Assembly: GCA_025360445.1 (NCBI GenBank) | Contig: JANYCE010000026.1 | Coordinates: 1-37,716, forward strand | DNA: 37,716 bases | Source of the DNA: Betaproteobacteria bacterium | GTDB taxonomy: Bacteria; Pseudomonadota; Gammaproteobacteria; Burkholderiales; SG8-41 | Reading direction: 5' to 3' | Part shown: one piece after another, positions 13,572 to 22,967 of the stretch | Position numbering within the stretch: position 1 is the stretch's first letter | Layout: every line of letters begins with the position of its first letter | The notes under the pieces: model-generated | What the model was told of the DNA's origin: nothing | The model's input: the letters and a program-made list of their open reading frames with translations, nothing else | The model's database searches: none | Made by a program: the position numbers and the translations under genes

Positions 13572-14038
13572 ATGCGACACTGGCAGGCCACGATCCAAGG
13601 CGCGGCCAGTGTTGCGGCAACCTTTGTCCTGTTAGCGGGGTGCGACCCCGGCCCGGCCAATCGTGCCGACGTGAATCCCGTTGTTAACGGCATACGGTCC
13701 GCTCAACAAACTCAGTCACAATCTGAAACTTCCGAAGTTACGGTTGATAAAATCGCCCGGGATATCGTGGGTAAGGTCGTGCGCGTCTCACAGTCGTCCG
13801 GGATGGGGGGCTCGACCATGACGAATTTCGCCGCATCGTGATTCTTGAGTCAAAAAACGCGCTCAGCGGAAAAATATTAGTCATATATCTCACTACGCAA
13901 AACAATCCTGCCGCCAATGAAGAGCACGTGCAGGTTTCGGGAAAGCTCAATCTAATTTATGCCCGGCAAGCCGGCAATTGGGTTTTAACCGGCGTTGAAA
14001 ACTTGAGCTTTCTCTATACGGTGGGCGTCAGTACATAG
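13572..14038 (+). pseudogene. Small lipoprotein, frame-disrupted (ORFs 13572..13841 and 13838..14038)
   Basis: First ORF has a signal peptide/lipobox 'VLLAGC'; second ORF continues in a different frame, and that frame reads back coherently as ...GGLDHDEFRRIVILESKNALSGK.... One extra base in the G-runs at 13800-13810 would fuse them. Could be pseudogene, sequencing error or slippage. Confidence 0.6.
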
Positions 14039-14182
14039 TTTGCAAGGACGCCGGCCGGCACATATGCGGCGCGACAGTTAGCGTGTCTGGTAATTCAGGT
14101 GCGTATTCAATCGTCATAATGGGCAACGGTTAACGGCTGGATCTATGCGCGTCGCCGGGCTACTTGCCTTGCGCTCCCGATC

Positions 14183-14845
14183 GTGCCAAAACTCAGGTTA
14201 ATTTTGTTTGGCCCAAAAGCGGTTGAGCCAACAACAGTGCAGGGCGTATCGGAGCCACCGAAGCACTGGCACCGTGAACTCCCATCTGACTTTGATGTCA
14301 AAACTGTGCTCTGCACGTTTATATTCTGTGAAATAAAACGGAGGCGTCACGCTGGAAGCTTAGATGTCGGCACACGGCGGGCGATAAAAACTATGATGCG
14401 AGAAATTGTGGGCGTAGTTCAAGGAGAGCCTGTAACACGTCGCCGGTGGTTCCATGACGAATATTTCGATTTGTTCGTATGGCAAAACAGCGCCAGTGAG
14501 ATCGAGTCATTTCAATTATGTTACGGCATCGATTCAAGTGAACGTGCGCTCGAGTGGCGCAAGAATCGCGGTTTTTTTCATGACGGCGCCAAAGTAGGAA
14601 CACCGGTCCCGGGCGGCATACTAGATGGGCGGGAGGCGGGCGCTGTGGATAAAACGGCTCAGACGATCAGTTCGAGGTTCGATTTTGCTGCCCGTGCCTT
14701 GCCGGACGAAGTTCGCACCGCGGTAGCTGCTCGAATCCGGGAGTATGCAGAAAAAATGCCATCGGTTCCCATGCGTCGCCGCCAAGTACGCCGGGCTGCA
14801 TGGCAAAAACAAGGTACAGAAACCGGCGGGCGAGAGCCGCATTGA
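14183..14845 (+). CDS. Hypothetical protein
   Basis: Internal stretch 'MMREIVGVVQGEPVTRRRWFHDEYFDLFVWQNSASEIESFQLCYGIDSSERALEWRKNRGFFHDG' has protein-like composition; true start may be 14393. Confidence 0.6.
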   Translation: MPKLRLILFGPKAVEPTTVQGVSEPPKHWHRELPSDFDVKTVLCTFIFCEIKRRRHAGSLDVGTRRAIKTMMREIVGVVQGEPVTRRRWFHDEYFDLFVWQNSASEIESFQLCYGIDSSERALEWRKNRGFFHDGAKVGTPVPGGILDGREAGAVDKTAQTISSRFDFAARALPDEVRTAVAARIREYAEKMPSVPMRRRQVRRAAWQKQGTETGGREPH

Positions 14846-14881
14846 GGGCGGCGCGGCACTAGTGCCTCACTCGGGAGGCGC

Positions 14882-15184
14882 TTAACTTTTGTCGACGGTC
14901 TTCGCAGCGTCGACGGTCTTCTCAGGGTCGATCGTCGGCAGGCTTTCGGGTTCGACTGAAAAATAGCCTTCTATTACGCCGTCATTGCGTGTGGCGCGCA
15001 ATTTTCTCGTTTGCCACCACAGTCGGCCGAACATTATCGTGGCCATTAGCGCGCCAACGACTAATGCGAAGACGAGAAAAAACATTCCTAGTACCACGAC
15101 AACCGCAATGACGAGCAATGCGAATAAGCGACGTAGCCATGTCGATGAGAGAATGACTTGTATAAAACGGCTTTGAAAATGCAT
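14882..15184 (-). CDS. Small membrane protein, hypothetical
   Basis: 'LRRLFALLVIAVVVVLGMFFLVFALVVGALMATIMFGRLWWQTRK' two TM-like segments and an acidic tail with repeated TVD motif (EKTVDAAKTVDKS). Confidence 0.6.
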   Translation of the reverse strand: MHFQSRFIQVILSSTWLRRLFALLVIAVVVVLGMFFLVFALVVGALMATIMFGRLWWQTRKLRATRNDGVIEGYFSVEPESLPTIDPEKTVDAAKTVDKS

Positions 15185-15396
15185 TGAGGACTTTGGATCA
15201 ATGCTGAAGCACGAAGTTCATTTAGACAGTTCTGCAGCCCAGAACTTCAGGGGCATCGACGGCGCAACTACAGCGACGTTGGTAGAGGCCGGGTAGCAAC
15301 AGTTAAGCTGACGCATTTAGCGACCAAGTTTTTCCGCTTGATTGCCGTCATCGAGTGCTGTGCTTCGCTGAACGCTAATTAAGCCTCGATGGGCGG

Positions 15397-15426
15397 AAAA
15401 ATGCCGGGAAATTTCCCGGCATTTTT
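15397..15426 (-). terminator. Perfectly palindromic intrinsic terminator downstream of rne
   Basis: AAAAATGCCGGGAAATTTCCCGGCATTTTT, 30 bp perfect palindrome immediately 3' of the rne stop; U-tract on both strands. Confidence 0.85.
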
Positions 15427-15429
15427 AAG

Positions 15430-18078
15430 TTACTTCCTTGTTTCCACCTGTTCAAGCGGGAAATCGTTAACTGACAGGGGCGGTGGCCGTACGCGCGCGA
15501 CTCGAGACTCAGGCGCAGCATCGACCTTGATTGCTGCGACGCGTACTTTTTCGGCGTTAGTCTCAATCTGTTCGAGGTCGGACGACAGCATTACGGACGC
15601 TTGCGGGGGGGGCATGGCAGGCGCCATCACCGGGACCTCAGCATCGACGTGCCCGGCGACGGGTTCGGTTACTACCGGTGGCTGCGAATTGTGTCGCGAC
15701 AGAGCTTCTGTATCTGCGGTCGCCTGCTGCATCTCGTATGGAGCAGGTGGCGTCAGCACTTCCGCCACGTTCGGCTGATGAGTTAACGAAGACTCGGTTT
15801 CTAGCAGCGGAGCGACGTCTGCAGAATTCACTTGATCAGCACCATTGTTGCCTGCGGCAGTAATTGGCTGCGCGCCCTCAGCATTTGTTGACGACTCGTG
15901 CCGTTCGGCCCGATCACGACCGCCACGGCCGCCCCGACGGCGGCGACGCCCGCCTTCACGACCCTCGCGCGCTTCGCCTTCAATACGAGGTGTCTGTTCG
16001 CGCGCGGAGACGGGTTCGTCACCCGCTTCCGAAGGCACTTGCTCAAGGCGTTCAGGGCGCGGCTGACGTGGTGGCTGACCTTCGCGTCGCGATTGCTGCT
16101 CTTGACCATCTCGCGGCGGTCGCGGCTCGCGCGGTTCACGCGGCGGACGCGGCTCGCCGGTGCGGCCGCGCTGCGGTTGACGCTGAGCGCCTTCTGGACT
16201 CGCTTCACCACGTGCTGTTTGTGTTGGACGCTCGCCACGCGGTTCGTCGCGTTTTTGATCACGACGCTGACCGTTTGGGCGTCCCCGGCGTTGACCGCGT
16301 TCACCGCGGTCTGTGCGCTCACGCGTGACAGCCGGCGCTTTTACCTCCGCTACTTCAGCAACCGGTCGCTTGAACCACCCGAAAATTTTGCTGATTATGG
16401 AAACTTCCGCTTGGGGGGCGGCGATCACCGGCGTGGCTTTGGGCGTATGGTCGACGATAGGCGCAGGTTGCGACGGCGTTATACCTTTCACTGCCGCTTC
16501 CGGGCGCGGCGGCGCAGTTTCAGTCTGGGCGGATGGCAACGTCCCATCGTTCTTCTCAGGCACAGCCACCATCTCATAGCTTGGCGGCGGCAAGTCAGCC
16601 TGATTAAGTTCTTCATGCTTGAGGCGCGTGACCGTATAGTTTGGCGTCTCGAGATGAATGTTTGGAATCAGCACAACGTTAACTTTTAAGCGCTGCTCGA
16701 TTGAGTGAAACTCGGCGCGTTTTTCGTTCAACAGGTAAGTTGCGACATCAACCGGCACCTGCGCGTGTACCGCACCGGTGTTTTCCTTCATCGCTTCTTC
16801 CTGCAGGATGCGCAGTATGTGCAGGGCGGTGGATTCGATGCCCCGTATATGGCCAGTGCCGTGGCAACGCGGGCACGGGATATGGCTGCTCTCGGCCAAC
16901 GCCGGGCGCAGGCGCTGACGCGAAAGTTCGAGCAAGCCGAAGCGCGAAATTTTGCCGGTCTGAACACGCGCGCGGTCAACGTGCAAAGCATCGCGGAGGC
17001 GATTTTCCACTTCGCGCTGATTGCGCCCGCTTTCCATGTCAATGAAGTCGATGACGATCAATCCGCCGAGGTCGCGTAAACGCAACTGTCGCGCGAGTTC
17101 GTCCGCGGCTTCAAGGTTGGTGCGAAATGCAGTCTCCTCAATATCCGCACCGCGCGTCGAGCGCGCGGAGTTGACGTCGATGGACACCAGCGCTTCAGTA
17201 TGGTCGATGACGATCGCGCCGCCGGAGGGTAGCGTGACCTGGCGCGAAAACGCAGTTTCGATCTGATGCTCGATTTGAAAACGCGAAAAGAGCGGCACGT
17301 CGTCTTTGTATAGTTTGACGCGATTCACATTCGCCGGCATCACGTGGCCCATGAAGGCGCGAGCCTGCTCGTAGATGTCTTCGGTATCGATAAGGATCTC
17401 GCCGATGTCCTGGGAGAAATGATCGCGGATCGCGCGGATGACCAGGCTTGATTCCTGGTAAATCAGGAATGCGCCATTCTGACCGGTCGAAGCGTTTTCG
17501 ATTTCGCGCCACAGCTGGAGCAGGTAGTTCAAATCCCAGCCGAGTTCCTCGGCGTTACGGCCGATGCCTGCGGTACGCGCGATTACGCTCATGCCGGCAG
17601 GCACTTCCAATTGGTCTATTGTTTCGCGCAGCTCCGCGCGCTCCTCGCCTTCAATACGGCGCGATACACCGCCGCCGCGTGGATTGTTCGGCATTAAAAC
17701 CAAATAACGGCCGGCCAGGCTGATAAAGGTAGTAAGCGCGGCGCCTTTGGTGCCGCGTTCGTCCTTATCGACTTGGACGATGAGCTCCTGGCCTTCATGC
17801 AGCGCGTCCTGAATGCGCGCCCGGGCCGCGTCCACGCCGGCCTTGAAATAGGTTCGGGCGACTTCTTTGAAGGGGAGGAAGCCGTGGCGTTCGCTGCCAT
17901 AATCGACAAAGGCCGCTTCGAGGCTGGGCTCGACGCGTGTAATCACGCCTTTGTAAATGTTGCTTTTCCGCTGCTCTTTGCCGGCAGACTCGATATCCAG
18001 ATCCAGCAGTTTTTGACCATCTACTATCGCGACGCGAAGTTCTTCAGACTGCGTCGCATTAAACAACATGCGTTTCAT
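15430..18078 (-). CDS. rne: Ribonuclease E
   Basis: '[30 protein letters not shown]', S1 '[31 protein letters not shown]', catalytic '[49 protein letters not shown]', Zn-link '[12 protein letters not shown]', Arg/Pro-rich C-terminal scaffold. Confidence 0.97.
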   Translation of the reverse strand: MKRMLFNATQSEELRVAIVDGQKLLDLDIESAGKEQRKSNIYKGVITRVEPSLEAAFVDYGSERHGFLPFKEVARTYFKAGVDAARARIQDALHEGQELIVQVDKDERGTKGAALTTFISLAGRYLVLMPNNPRGGGVSRRIEGEERAELRETIDQLEVPAGMSVIARTAGIGRNAEELGWDLNYLLQLWREIENASTGQNGAFLIYQESSLVIRAIRDHFSQDIGEILIDTEDIYEQARAFMGHVMPANVNRVKLYKDDVPLFSRFQIEHQIETAFSRQVTLPSGGAIVIDHTEALVSIDVNSARSTRGADIEETAFRTNLEAADELARQLRLRDLGGLIVIDFIDMESGRNQREVENRLRDALHVDRARVQTGKISRFGLLELSRQRLRPALAESSHIPCPRCHGTGHIRGIESTALHILRILQEEAMKENTGAVHAQVPVDVATYLLNEKRAEFHSIEQRLKVNVVLIPNIHLETPNYTVTRLKHEELNQADLPPPSYEMVAVPEKNDGTLPSAQTETAPPRPEAAVKGITPSQPAPIVDHTPKATPVIAAPQAEVSIISKIFGWFKRPVAEVAEVKAPAVTRERTDRGERGQRRGRPNGQRRDQKRDEPRGERPTQTARGEASPEGAQRQPQRGRTGEPRPPREPREPRPPRDGQEQQSRREGQPPRQPRPERLEQVPSEAGDEPVSAREQTPRIEGEAREGREGGRRRRRGGRGGRDRAERHESSTNAEGAQPITAAGNNGADQVNSADVAPLLETESSLTHQPNVAEVLTPPAPYEMQQATADTEALSRHNSQPPVVTEPVAGHVDAEVPVMAPAMPPPQASVMLSSDLEQIETNAEKVRVAAIKVDAAPESRVARVRPPPLSVNDFPLEQVETRK

Positions 18079-18564
18079 TTTTTTCTTCTCCCGCGCTCAG
18101 TGTCACGGGATGGGCAAACTCACGCGCGGAATCAAATCGCGCCGCGCGCTAATGCTTAATCATTCAGTCACGAAAAATATTCATATGTGTGGGTGACTAG
18201 GTAAAAATGACTTTGCTGTTTGCCGTCAAAATTCGTCAGTGAGCAGCGGGAAACTTCGGCGTTCGGTGCATCGCGCCGAGATCGCCATTCGCTGCGTCAA
18301 CAAAGGTTTTCGTGTGCTGTGAGCGCGTAATTCGACTACCATCGCTGCTTTATTTGGTGAGCGACATTAACCATTGGGTTTCGATACTGTTTATCTCACC
18401 AACGGGCAACATCTCCCGAGCCTCGATTCACCGTACCTGGCCAGAGACTACATGGCGCTGGGCCATCTACCCGGCGTCACCTGCGGCAACCGCCGCGGTG
18501 GACTGCCTGAGTTGGGGACAACGCTGTCCTTAAAGTCTTCTAACCGTCGAATAGTATAAGCACA

Positions 18565-19518
18565 ATGAAGGATTTGGGCAAAAATACGGTGTCTCGTCAC
18601 TTGGTCGGAGAAGAAACCGGCGGACAACGCGTCGATAATTACCTCGTAAAGCTGCTCAAGGGCGTGCCGAAGAGCCATATTTACCGCATCCTGCGCAGCG
18701 GTGAAGTGCGGGTAAACGGGGGCCGCGCTAAACCCGACTACCGCATTAAAACCGGCGATGAATTACGAATCCCTCCAGTGCGAGTAGCCGCGGCCAGTGT
18801 CCGGGCCGCGCCGCCAGTCAGCGCCGAACTCGAGCGAGCGGTGTTATTCGAGGACGAGCACTTCCTGGCGCTTAATAAGCCGTCAGGGCTGGCGGTGCAT
18901 GGCGGCAGCGGTTTAAGCTTTGGTGTGATCGAGCAATTGCGGGGACAGCGGCCACAAGCGCGATACTTTGAACTCGTGCACCGGCTCGATCGCGACACGT
19001 CGGGCGTGCTGTTGATCGCCAAAAAACGCAGCGCCTTGACCGCCATGCACGCTGAGTTGCGTGAGGGGAACATCAAAAAGTTCTACTTGACGCTTGTCAA
19101 GGGTGTCTGGCGCAACAAAAAGCAGGCCGTCAAACTTAATCTGCATAAGTATTTGTTGGCGTCAGGCGAGCGGCGAGTGGCGGTGCACGACGACGGGCAG
19201 GAATCCCACACTGTGTTCGAGCTGAATCAGACGTGGGGCGCCTATAGTTTATTGCGCGCCGAGTTGAAAACCGGGCGCACACACCAGATCCGCGTGCATC
19301 TGGCGCACTTGGGATTTCCCATCGCAGGCGATGACAAATATGGCGACTTCGAGCTCAATAAACAACTTGGGCGAAACGGATTAAAGCGCATGTTCTTGCA
19401 TGCTGCGAGTGTGGGCTTCAGGCATCCGGCCAGCGGCGCCAAATTGGTCATAGAGGCGCCGTTGCCTGCCGAATTGCAATATTTTGTTGAAAAACTTAAC
19501 TCGGAAAAGTCGGAATAA
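18565..19518 (+). CDS. rluC: 23S rRNA pseudouridine synthase RluC
   Basis: S4-like N-terminus 'QRVDNYLVKLLKGVPKSHIYRILRSGEVRVNGGRAK', catalytic 'HRLDRDTSGVLLIAKK', 'KTGRTHQIRVHLAHLGFPIAGDDKYG'; divergent from rne. Confidence 0.94.
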   Translation: MKDLGKNTVSRHLVGEETGGQRVDNYLVKLLKGVPKSHIYRILRSGEVRVNGGRAKPDYRIKTGDELRIPPVRVAAASVRAAPPVSAELERAVLFEDEHFLALNKPSGLAVHGGSGLSFGVIEQLRGQRPQARYFELVHRLDRDTSGVLLIAKKRSALTAMHAELREGNIKKFYLTLVKGVWRNKKQAVKLNLHKYLLASGERRVAVHDDGQESHTVFELNQTWGAYSLLRAELKTGRTHQIRVHLAHLGFPIAGDDKYGDFELNKQLGRNGLKRMFLHAASVGFRHPASGAKLVIEAPLPAELQYFVEKLNSEKSE

Positions 19519-19522
19519 TCGA

Positions 19523-20179
19523 GTGGGTAAACGCTTTAACCTGATCGTGTTCGACTGGGACGGCACTTTAATGAACTCGACCGCAGTCATCGTCGCCGCG
19601 CTCCAGGCATCGTGTGCGGACGTTGGCCTGCCAGTTCCGGCTGACGAGCGTGCCCGGCACATCATCGGCCTTGGACTTCACGACGCGCTGGCCTATGTTC
19701 TGCCCGGCGTCAATCCAGCCGTGTATCCGCAGGTCGTAGAACGCTATGGCCACCATTTCCGCTTGCGCGAACCGCAAACGCCGCTGTTTACGGGTGCTGA
19801 AGCGTTGTTGCAGGATCTGCATGCCGCTGGTCATCGACTCGCGATTGCCACGGGTAAGAGCCGACGAGGTCTCGATAGAGCTCTCGAGAAAACGGGTCTC
19901 GCGTCGTACTTTCACGCGACGCGATGTGGTGAGGAGTCGGCAAACAAGCCAGCGCCACAGATGTTGCTCGATCTGACGAGCATGCTTGGCGTGGCAGGTG
20001 GCGAAACTGTGATGATAGGCGACACTACGCACGATTTGCAGATGGCGGCTAATGCTGGAATTGAAAGTGTCGCGGTCACTTACGGTGCACACCCGCGCAG
20101 CCAGCTTCTAAATTTCAAACCGATCGCCTGCCTGGATCAACCACGGGAATTATGGCAATGGCTTCGCAGCAACGCTTGA
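19523..20179 (+). CDS. HAD-superfamily hydrolase (phosphoglycolate phosphatase-like)
   Basis: 'LIVFDWDGTLMNS', 'LAIATGKSRRGLDRAL', 'MIGDTTHDLQMAANAGI'. GTG start at 19523. Confidence 0.9.
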   Translation: MGKRFNLIVFDWDGTLMNSTAVIVAALQASCADVGLPVPADERARHIIGLGLHDALAYVLPGVNPAVYPQVVERYGHHFRLREPQTPLFTGAEALLQDLHAAGHRLAIATGKSRRGLDRALEKTGLASYFHATRCGEESANKPAPQMLLDLTSMLGVAGGETVMIGDTTHDLQMAANAGIESVAVTYGAHPRSQLLNFKPIACLDQPRELWQWLRSNA

Positions 20180-20514
20180 TTTGCGCGAGCGCCGGGTTAA
20201 CTGACGGCGGTCCCGGTGTGCGATTCATAATGCAAAAGAACGGCCGGGATGCCCCCGCATTTGCAATTCGCTATGACGGCCGAGTTTATGGCTACCTCAA
20301 TAGTTGCGCGCATATACCAGTAGAACTCGACTGGATGGAGGGCGAGTTCTTCGATAAAGCTGGGTTATACTTAATTTGCGCAACGCATGGCGCAACTTAC
20401 GAGCCCGATACCGGTCACTGCATTATGGGGCCGTGCAAAGGTGAACGACTTATAGCGGCGCCCGTAGAAGAACGCGATGGCAGCGTTTTTCTGGTGGAGC
20501 GCCACATATCGTGA
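20152..20514 (+). CDS. Rieske [2Fe-2S] domain protein
   Basis: 'CAH...CATHGATYEPDTGHCIMGPCKGERL' Rieske cluster ligands CxH/CxxH. Confidence 0.88.
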   Translation: MAMASQQRLICASAGLTDGGPGVRFIMQKNGRDAPAFAIRYDGRVYGYLNSCAHIPVELDWMEGEFFDKAGLYLICATHGATYEPDTGHCIMGPCKGERLIAAPVEERDGSVFLVERHIS

Positions 20515-20589
20515 TGCAACACTTTTGCGCGATTTAGAAAACCTCTCTCACAATTTTATCACCCGCATTCAATAAGAAAGAAACTCGCA

Positions 20590-21552
20590 ATGGCTGATTT
20601 GGATCCGCGCAATACCGGGGACGGCTGGGAGCGCAGTGTCCTTGAAAAAGTTGCGCTCGCGGCCGTCGCAGAACAGCGCACTGCGCGACGCTGGGGCATG
20701 GCGTTCAAGATGCTGGTACTGATTTACTTGTTTGTCGTGCTGTTTTTGGGCATGGGATGGCTAAAAAAAGCCGGCGAAAAATCTTCCGGCAAGCACACTG
20801 CGATGGTCGAGCTCCGCGGCGTCATTGCGTCCCAGGGGCAGGCCAGCGCTGACAATGTCATGGCCGGCTTGCAGGCTGCGTTCAAAGACAGCAATACGCA
20901 GGGCGTCATCCTGCGCATCAACAGCCCGGGCGGCAGTCCGGTGCAAGCGGGCTATATCAATGACGAAATTAAGCGCCTCCGCGGCTTGTATCCCAACATT
21001 CCGGTTTATGCGGTCGTGGAGGACATTTGCGCCTCCGGCGGCTACTACGTGGCGGCGGCCACCGACAAAATTTACGTCGACAAGGCGAGCATCGTTGGCT
21101 CGATCGGCGTGGTCATGGACAGTTTCGGCTTCACCGGTACGATGGAAAAACTGGGCGTCGAGCGACGTGCAATTACCGCGGGGGAGAACAAAAAATTTCT
21201 GGATCCATTTTCACCGGTGAATCCCGCCCACAAGGCGTTTGCGGAAAAAATGCTTTCTGAAATTCATGAACAATTCATCGCCGTCGTGCGCGAGGGGCGT
21301 GGCAAGCGCCTCAAAGAAACGCCGGAACTTTTTAGCGGGCTGGTATGGGTTGGGCCGAAAAGTATCGAGCTCGGATTGGCCGACGCCCTCGGCAGCGTCG
21401 ACTCGGTAGCGCGCGATGTGATCAAGGCGGAAGATGTCGTCGACTTCACACCGCACGAGAACATTGCTGAAAGAGTCGCGCGACGATTTGGTGCGGCGAT
21501 GGCCGAGGCGCTCGTAAAAGTAACGGCGTCGAGCGGCGCGCAGTTGCGCTGA
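20590..21552 (+). CDS. sppA: S49 family signal peptide peptidase (SppA-like)
   Basis: N-terminal TM, 'VILRINSPGGSPVQAGYINDEIKRL', 'CASGGYYVAAATDKIYVDKASIVGSIGVV'. Confidence 0.92.
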   Translation: MADLDPRNTGDGWERSVLEKVALAAVAEQRTARRWGMAFKMLVLIYLFVVLFLGMGWLKKAGEKSSGKHTAMVELRGVIASQGQASADNVMAGLQAAFKDSNTQGVILRINSPGGSPVQAGYINDEIKRLRGLYPNIPVYAVVEDICASGGYYVAAATDKIYVDKASIVGSIGVVMDSFGFTGTMEKLGVERRAITAGENKKFLDPFSPVNPAHKAFAEKMLSEIHEQFIAVVREGRGKRLKETPELFSGLVWVGPKSIELGLADALGSVDSVARDVIKAEDVVDFTPHENIAERVARRFGAAMAEALVKVTASSGAQLR

Positions 21553-22299
21553 TCACCGCGCGTAGAGCAGGAAAACGCTGGGCCGCCTGCCGATTTCTCC
21601 CACGTTAGCTTTCCATTCGTTAATAGTTGCGCTACGCACAGATTCGGTCGCAAGCGTTAAGTCGCTCGCGATACACAGCCGGGAGGCTCCCGCACACACG
21701 GCAAGAAAAATCTGCAGCAACTGATCGTTGCGATAAGGCGTTTCTATAAATATCTGCGTCATGTTCTGTGCACGTGATTCGTTTTCCAGCAGGGCTATGG
21801 CGCGGCGGCACTCATCTTTCGGCACCGGCAGATAGCCGTGAAATGCAAATCGCTGGCCGTTAAATCCCGACGCCATTAACGCGAGCATCATTGCGGAAGG
21901 GCCGATATGCGGCACCACGCGAATACGCAATCGATGCGCGGCGGCTACCAGCAATGCACCCGGATCTGCGATAGCCGGACAGCCAGCCTCAGACAAGACC
22001 CCGGCACTGCGTCCGGTGGAAAGCGAGTGCAATAGCTCGGTGGCGCGTTCAGGACTGCTATCTTTGTCGAACAATTCTATTTTCAGATCTCTTAAAGCTT
22101 TTGGATGCCCGATGCTTTTTAAAAATCCTCGTGCGGTCTTGGCGTTTTCTGCCAGAAAATAATCGAGTGCGCATGCCGCGTGCAAGGCGGAAGGCGGCAA
22201 CGACATATGCGGGTCGGTGTCGCCCAGGGTGACCGGTATTAAATGCAATGCGCCGTGCGCCGTGCCCGCGTCCATAGCCATGAAGTTAAGGCAGCTCAA
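21553..22299 (-). CDS. SAM-dependent tetrapyrrole-methylase-fold methyltransferase (RsmI-like)
   Basis: 'GVLSEAGCPAIADPGALLVAAAHRLRIRVVPHIGPSAMMLALMASGFNGQRFAFHGYLP'. Confidence 0.85.
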   Translation of the reverse strand: MSCLNFMAMDAGTAHGALHLIPVTLGDTDPHMSLPPSALHAACALDYFLAENAKTARGFLKSIGHPKALRDLKIELFDKDSSPERATELLHSLSTGRSAGVLSEAGCPAIADPGALLVAAAHRLRIRVVPHIGPSAMMLALMASGFNGQRFAFHGYLPVPKDECRRAIALLENESRAQNMTQIFIETPYRNDQLLQIFLAVCAGASRLCIASDLTLATESVRSATINEWKANVGEIGRRPSVFLLYAR

Positions 22300-22879
22300 A
22301 GCCTTCGTTGCGCAACATTTTGCACAACGCGATAAGCGGCAGGCCGATCAGCGCAGTGGGATCGTCGCCTTCCAACTTTTCCACCATCGCAATACCGAGG
22401 CCCTCGATGCGTGCGCTGCCGGCGCAGTCGAAGGGCGTATCGCTAAGAACGTAGCGCTCTATCTGCTCGTCCGAATACTCGCGCATATGAACGATGATCG
22501 TGACTAGCGCCGTCTGCTGAAGCGCGCTACGTGAATTTAGCAAGCACACTGCCGTATGAAATCGAACCCGCTCGCCGCGCATGCGCTTTAGCTGGCTGGC
22601 GGCATTGGTAAAATCGCCCGGCTTACCGATGATGGTGTTCCCGACGACTGCGACCTGGTCACTGCCGATGATCAACGCGTCGGGCCACGCGTGCCGGACG
22701 GCCTCAGCCTTACGGCACGCAAGGCGTAACGCGAGGGCCGGCGGCTTTTCACCCACCAGAGGAGCTTCATCAACCTCAGGCGCGGCGATTTTAAACGGAA
22801 TTTTCAGGCGCTCCAGAAGTTCGCGGCGATACGGCGAAGTCGAGGCCAGAACAAGTTCAGCGGGGGCAGGGTAATCCAT
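22286..22879 (-). CDS. Maf-family nucleoside triphosphate pyrophosphatase
   Basis: 'LVLASTSPYRRELLERL', 'LIIGSDQVAVVGNTIIGKP', 'EGLGIAMVEKLEGDDPTALIGLPL'. Confidence 0.93.
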   Translation of the reverse strand: MDYPAPAELVLASTSPYRRELLERLKIPFKIAAPEVDEAPLVGEKPPALALRLACRKAEAVRHAWPDALIIGSDQVAVVGNTIIGKPGDFTNAASQLKRMRGERVRFHTAVCLLNSRSALQQTALVTIIVHMREYSDEQIERYVLSDTPFDCAGSARIEGLGIAMVEKLEGDDPTALIGLPLIALCKMLRNEGFELP

Positions 22880-22929
22880 GGGTGAGCTTGCTAAGTCCCT
22901 GCGTTAAAGGGTTTTTCTGTTATCTTGTT

Positions 22930-22958
22930 TTGACAGACTAGAGCGAAAATATTATCAT
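22930..22958 (+). promoter_or_regulatory. Strong candidate sigma70 promoter of the yceD-rpmF-plsX-fab cluster
   Basis: TTGACA (6/6) - 17 bp - TATCAT (5/6), read directly; TSS expected within a few nt of the yceD ATG at 22968. Confidence 0.65.
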
Positions 22959-22967
22959 GCGCGGTTT

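Noticed and set aside
14888-14922. Direct repeat GTCGACGGTCTTC x2 as a regulatory or mobile-element repeat
   Set aside because: It lies within the coding region of the small membrane protein and encodes the repeated TVD tail; simple intragenic duplication is sufficient.
15845-17079. Long + strand ORFs antisense to rne (e.g. 15898..16689, 263 aa; 15864..16328; 16705..17079)
   Set aside because: They mirror the Arg/Pro/Gly-rich, GC-rich rne coding sequence; composition is biased and no domains are recognisable. rne itself is unambiguous.
18312-18559. Small ORFs (18312..18533, 18374..18559) in the rne-rluC intergenic region
   Set aside because: No RBS, atypical start codon in one case, no protein-like domains; more likely untranslated leader/promoter DNA.
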